Positions 6,481-7,911 of a stretch of 7,911 nucleotides of DNA are shown one piece after another. Below the pieces are notes generated by a model. The model searched no databases and had not been told where the DNA came from. It saw only the letters and a list, made by a program, of their open reading frames with translations. Both the position numbers and the translations under genes were made by a program. How positions within the stretch are numbered: the stretch's first letter is position 1; each line of letters begins with the position of its first letter. This DNA comes from Bacteroidaceae bacterium (GTDB lineage Bacteria > Bacteroidota > Bacteroidia > Bacteroidales > Bacteroidaceae). The stretch lies in assembly GCA_902362595.1 (NCBI GenBank), contig CABIXF010000080.1:1-7911 (forward strand), read 5' to 3'.

Positions 6481-7734
6481 ATGAAAAGAATAGTGAGAAA
6501 GAAGGTAAAAATGATGCTTTTGTCTGTCATTGTCATTGGAATTGTAGGAGGTCTTTCCTATTTTATCTACGGTGTGGCACAGATGTATAAAATAAACACA
6601 TGGCAAAATGCTATTGGAAAAGAACTGCCAAGTAAATTTAAAGAAATACTACCCCTTAAAAGGAGTTCTAAAGGTTGGTTTTACATAACTGGTAAAGTAG
6701 GGACACATAAAAGAGATTTTATCCTGGATACGCAGGCTAGAAGTATGGCAAGGATTGAGTATCTTCAGTCACTGCATGCAAGTCATTGGGGAACTTACCC
6801 TAGAGCCGTGAAAAACTTATATGGACAGCAGGAAAAGTACGCTTTATATACATTGGATAATGTAGTTATAGCAGACGGACTGCCATTGTATAAGCCGTTA
6901 TTCAGTGGTATAACTCAAACCAATGCATTATATGATTTGTTGGAGAAAGATTTATTGGGAAAAGACATATTGCAACATTTTGTGTGGAAATTTTCTTTGG
7001 ATCATGATGAACTGATTTTGTTTTCAAATTCAGATGCCGATATGCTTCGTGAAGAAGCCTGTAATTACACGAAAATTGAGAATGGTTTGGATGAGGGAAT
7101 ACCGTTGCTGTTTGAGTCGGTGAAAGAATCATATAAATACCACTTCGATTTAGGTTATGAGGGGTATATCAGCATTAATAAGGAATTGTATGAAAAATTG
7201 AAAAAAAAATATCCTCAGAAGGAATACTTGGTCAAGAGGAATGAAAACCTTGTGGACACCACGTTCATGCTGACTAACGTACCGATACGAATCAATGATT
7301 TGTGGATTCCAGATTGTAAGGTGACTTATCGTCCCGGATTTGACACAAACTTATTGGGAGTCGGATTCATTGAAAGATTCAACTTCATGCTTGGTTATCA
7401 GAAGGGTAATAAAAAAATAGTAGCGAAGGAAGATCTTTATTTACAACTACGAAGAACCGCATCAAAATCCAATGATTTTGTGTATTGTCCATCAAAGGGC
7501 TTTGACGTGGAATATTCAGAGGATGGAGCAGTCGTATCATTTTTAGAAATAAATGGGGAAGCAAGTCGTAAAGGTTTGAAAATAGGTGACAAGGTGCTGG
7601 AAATAAATCATGGCGCTGTCTGTCTGAGTGCAGATTCCATAAAACTCGGAAAAGTTACATTACACATCAATAACTGTAATGAGTTAGAGTTAAAAATAAA
7701 GAGAAATAATAAAACCGTTTATATGAATATTTAA
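6481..7734 (+). CDS. Membrane-anchored retropepsin-like protein with C-terminal PDZ domain
   Basis: This 417-residue protein has a basic N-terminus (KRIVRKKVK, 2-10) and one membrane anchor (about 11-31), which places the rest in the periplasm. Two retropepsin-like lobes follow. Lobe 1 has FILDTQA (80-86) and LLGKDILQHF (158-167). Lobe 2 has FDLGYEGYI (222-230) and LLGVGFIERFNFMLGY (291-306). These match the usual pattern of a DTG active site followed by a (I/L)LG-x-x-(F/I)L-x-x-F strand, but the active sites read DTQ and DLG instead of DTG. Residues about 340-413 form a PDZ domain, with EINGEASRKGLKIGDKVLEI (356-375) as its clearest part. The protein may be a weak or inactive protease that binds peptides. 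It is a single gene behind P2, divergent from the complete kinase, and probably regulated together with the ABC operon. Confidence 0.8.
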   Translation: MKRIVRKKVKMMLLSVIVIGIVGGLSYFIYGVAQMYKINTWQNAIGKELPSKFKEILPLKRSSKGWFYITGKVGTHKRDFILDTQARSMARIEYLQSLHASHWGTYPRAVKNLYGQQEKYALYTLDNVVIADGLPLYKPLFSGITQTNALYDLLEKDLLGKDILQHFVWKFSLDHDELILFSNSDADMLREEACNYTKIENGLDEGIPLLFESVKESYKYHFDLGYEGYISINKELYEKLKKKYPQKEYLVKRNENLVDTTFMLTNVPIRINDLWIPDCKVTYRPGFDTNLLGVGFIERFNFMLGYQKGNKKIVAKEDLYLQLRRTASKSNDFVYCPSKGFDVEYSEDGAVVSFLEINGEASRKGLKIGDKVLEINHGAVCLSADSIKLGKVTLHINNCNELELKIKRNNKTVYMNI

Positions 7735-7767
7735 TACATCTTGTTTCAGCAAAGTTACCAAGAAAGG

Positions 7768-7839
7768 ATGGTATACACAATATTCTATAGAAGTGGAAAG
7801 TTACTTAATTTGATAATTATAAACATTAGTGTCCAATAA
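7768..7839 (+). CDS. Possible 23-residue hydrophobic small ORF (speculative)
   Basis: The ORF starts MVYTIFYRSGK and continues with a short hydrophobic stretch (LLNLIIINI) to a TAA. AGAAAGG lies directly against the ATG, closer than a normal Shine-Dalgarno sequence. Codons for RSGK lie in a 14-base stretch identical to 809-822. The end of the ORF runs into the palindrome at 7831-7847, so it may have been cut by an insertion. Translation is unproven. Confidence 0.2.
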   Translation: MVYTIFYRSGKLLNLIIINISVQ

Positions 7840-7847
7840 AAATGGAC
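7831..7847. repeat. Short palindrome, possible element end or terminator
   Basis: GTCCA (7831-7835) and TGGAC (7843-7847) form a perfect 5-bp inverted repeat around an A/T-only loop. It lies 12 bases past the stop of the minus-strand gene at the right edge. It could be part of the terminal repeat of an insertion sequence or a weak terminator for that gene. Confidence 0.3.
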
Positions 7848-7858
7848 GAGTTAAAAAA

Positions 7859-7911
7859 TTAATCAAATAGTCCTTCAAAAAGGGGATAATCGAGTTCTTT
7901 GATATCGTTGA
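7859..7911 (-). CDS. C-terminal end of an unidentified minus-strand gene
   Basis: Reading in from the right edge on the minus strand, one frame gives NDIKELDYPLFEGLFD and then TAA (7861-7859). The acidic, Phe-rich tail is compatible with the C-terminus of a Bacteroidales insertion-sequence transposase, and the nearby palindrome fits an element end. The fragment is only 16 codons, so neither coding status nor family can be settled here. Confidence 0.35.
   Translation of the reverse strand, partial: NDIKELDYPLFEGLFD

Noticed and set aside
7735..7767. Search for a terminator after the retropepsin/PDZ gene
   Set aside because: No stem followed by a T-run is visible here.

Overview
The window looks like a chromosomal segment from a member of the Bacteroidales (Bacteroides, Phocaeicola or Parabacteroides type). 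Three things support this. Four candidate promoters carry the Bacteroidetes -7 element TAnnTTTG, the starts have A-rich or weak Shine-Dalgarno regions, and the sensor kinases, S41 peptidase and retropepsin/PDZ protein read like Bacteroidales proteins. No tRNA, rRNA or CRISPR array was seen.

Layout. From 1 to 605 (minus) lies the N-terminal sensor part of a histidine kinase. It breaks off near position 86 into unrelated, strongly folded sequence and stops at position 3. From 606 to 1005 is a divergent control region followed by a long leader with tiny ORFs. From 1006 to 5042 (plus) is a compact five-gene operon: a membrane protein possibly related to DUF3267, an ABC-2 type permease, its ATPase, a cytoplasmic-looking S41 peptidase, and a small VanZ-like membrane protein. 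From 5000 to 6310 (minus) is a complete sensor histidine kinase whose 3' end overlaps the end of the operon. From 6311 to 6480 is a second divergent control region. From 6481 to 7734 (plus) is a membrane-anchored, two-lobed retropepsin-like protein with a C-terminal PDZ domain. The right edge holds a possible small ORF, a short palindrome and the last 16 codons of an unidentified minus-strand gene, possibly a transposase.

How it may work together. The two control regions have the same design. Each has three half-sites at 11-bp steps (TTAAC-N6-ATAAC-N6-ATAAC), then exactly 22 bp, then TAnnTTTG, with a paralogous histidine kinase transcribed the other way from its own TAnnTTTG box. I infer that one OmpR-type response regulator, not encoded here, controls both the ABC transporter/peptidase operon and the retropepsin/PDZ gene. 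The set resembles an envelope or peptide-responsive module: sensors, an ABC transporter and several proteolysis-related proteins. The substrate is unknown. Two of the protease-like proteins have altered catalytic motifs, so they may bind or sense peptides rather than cut them.
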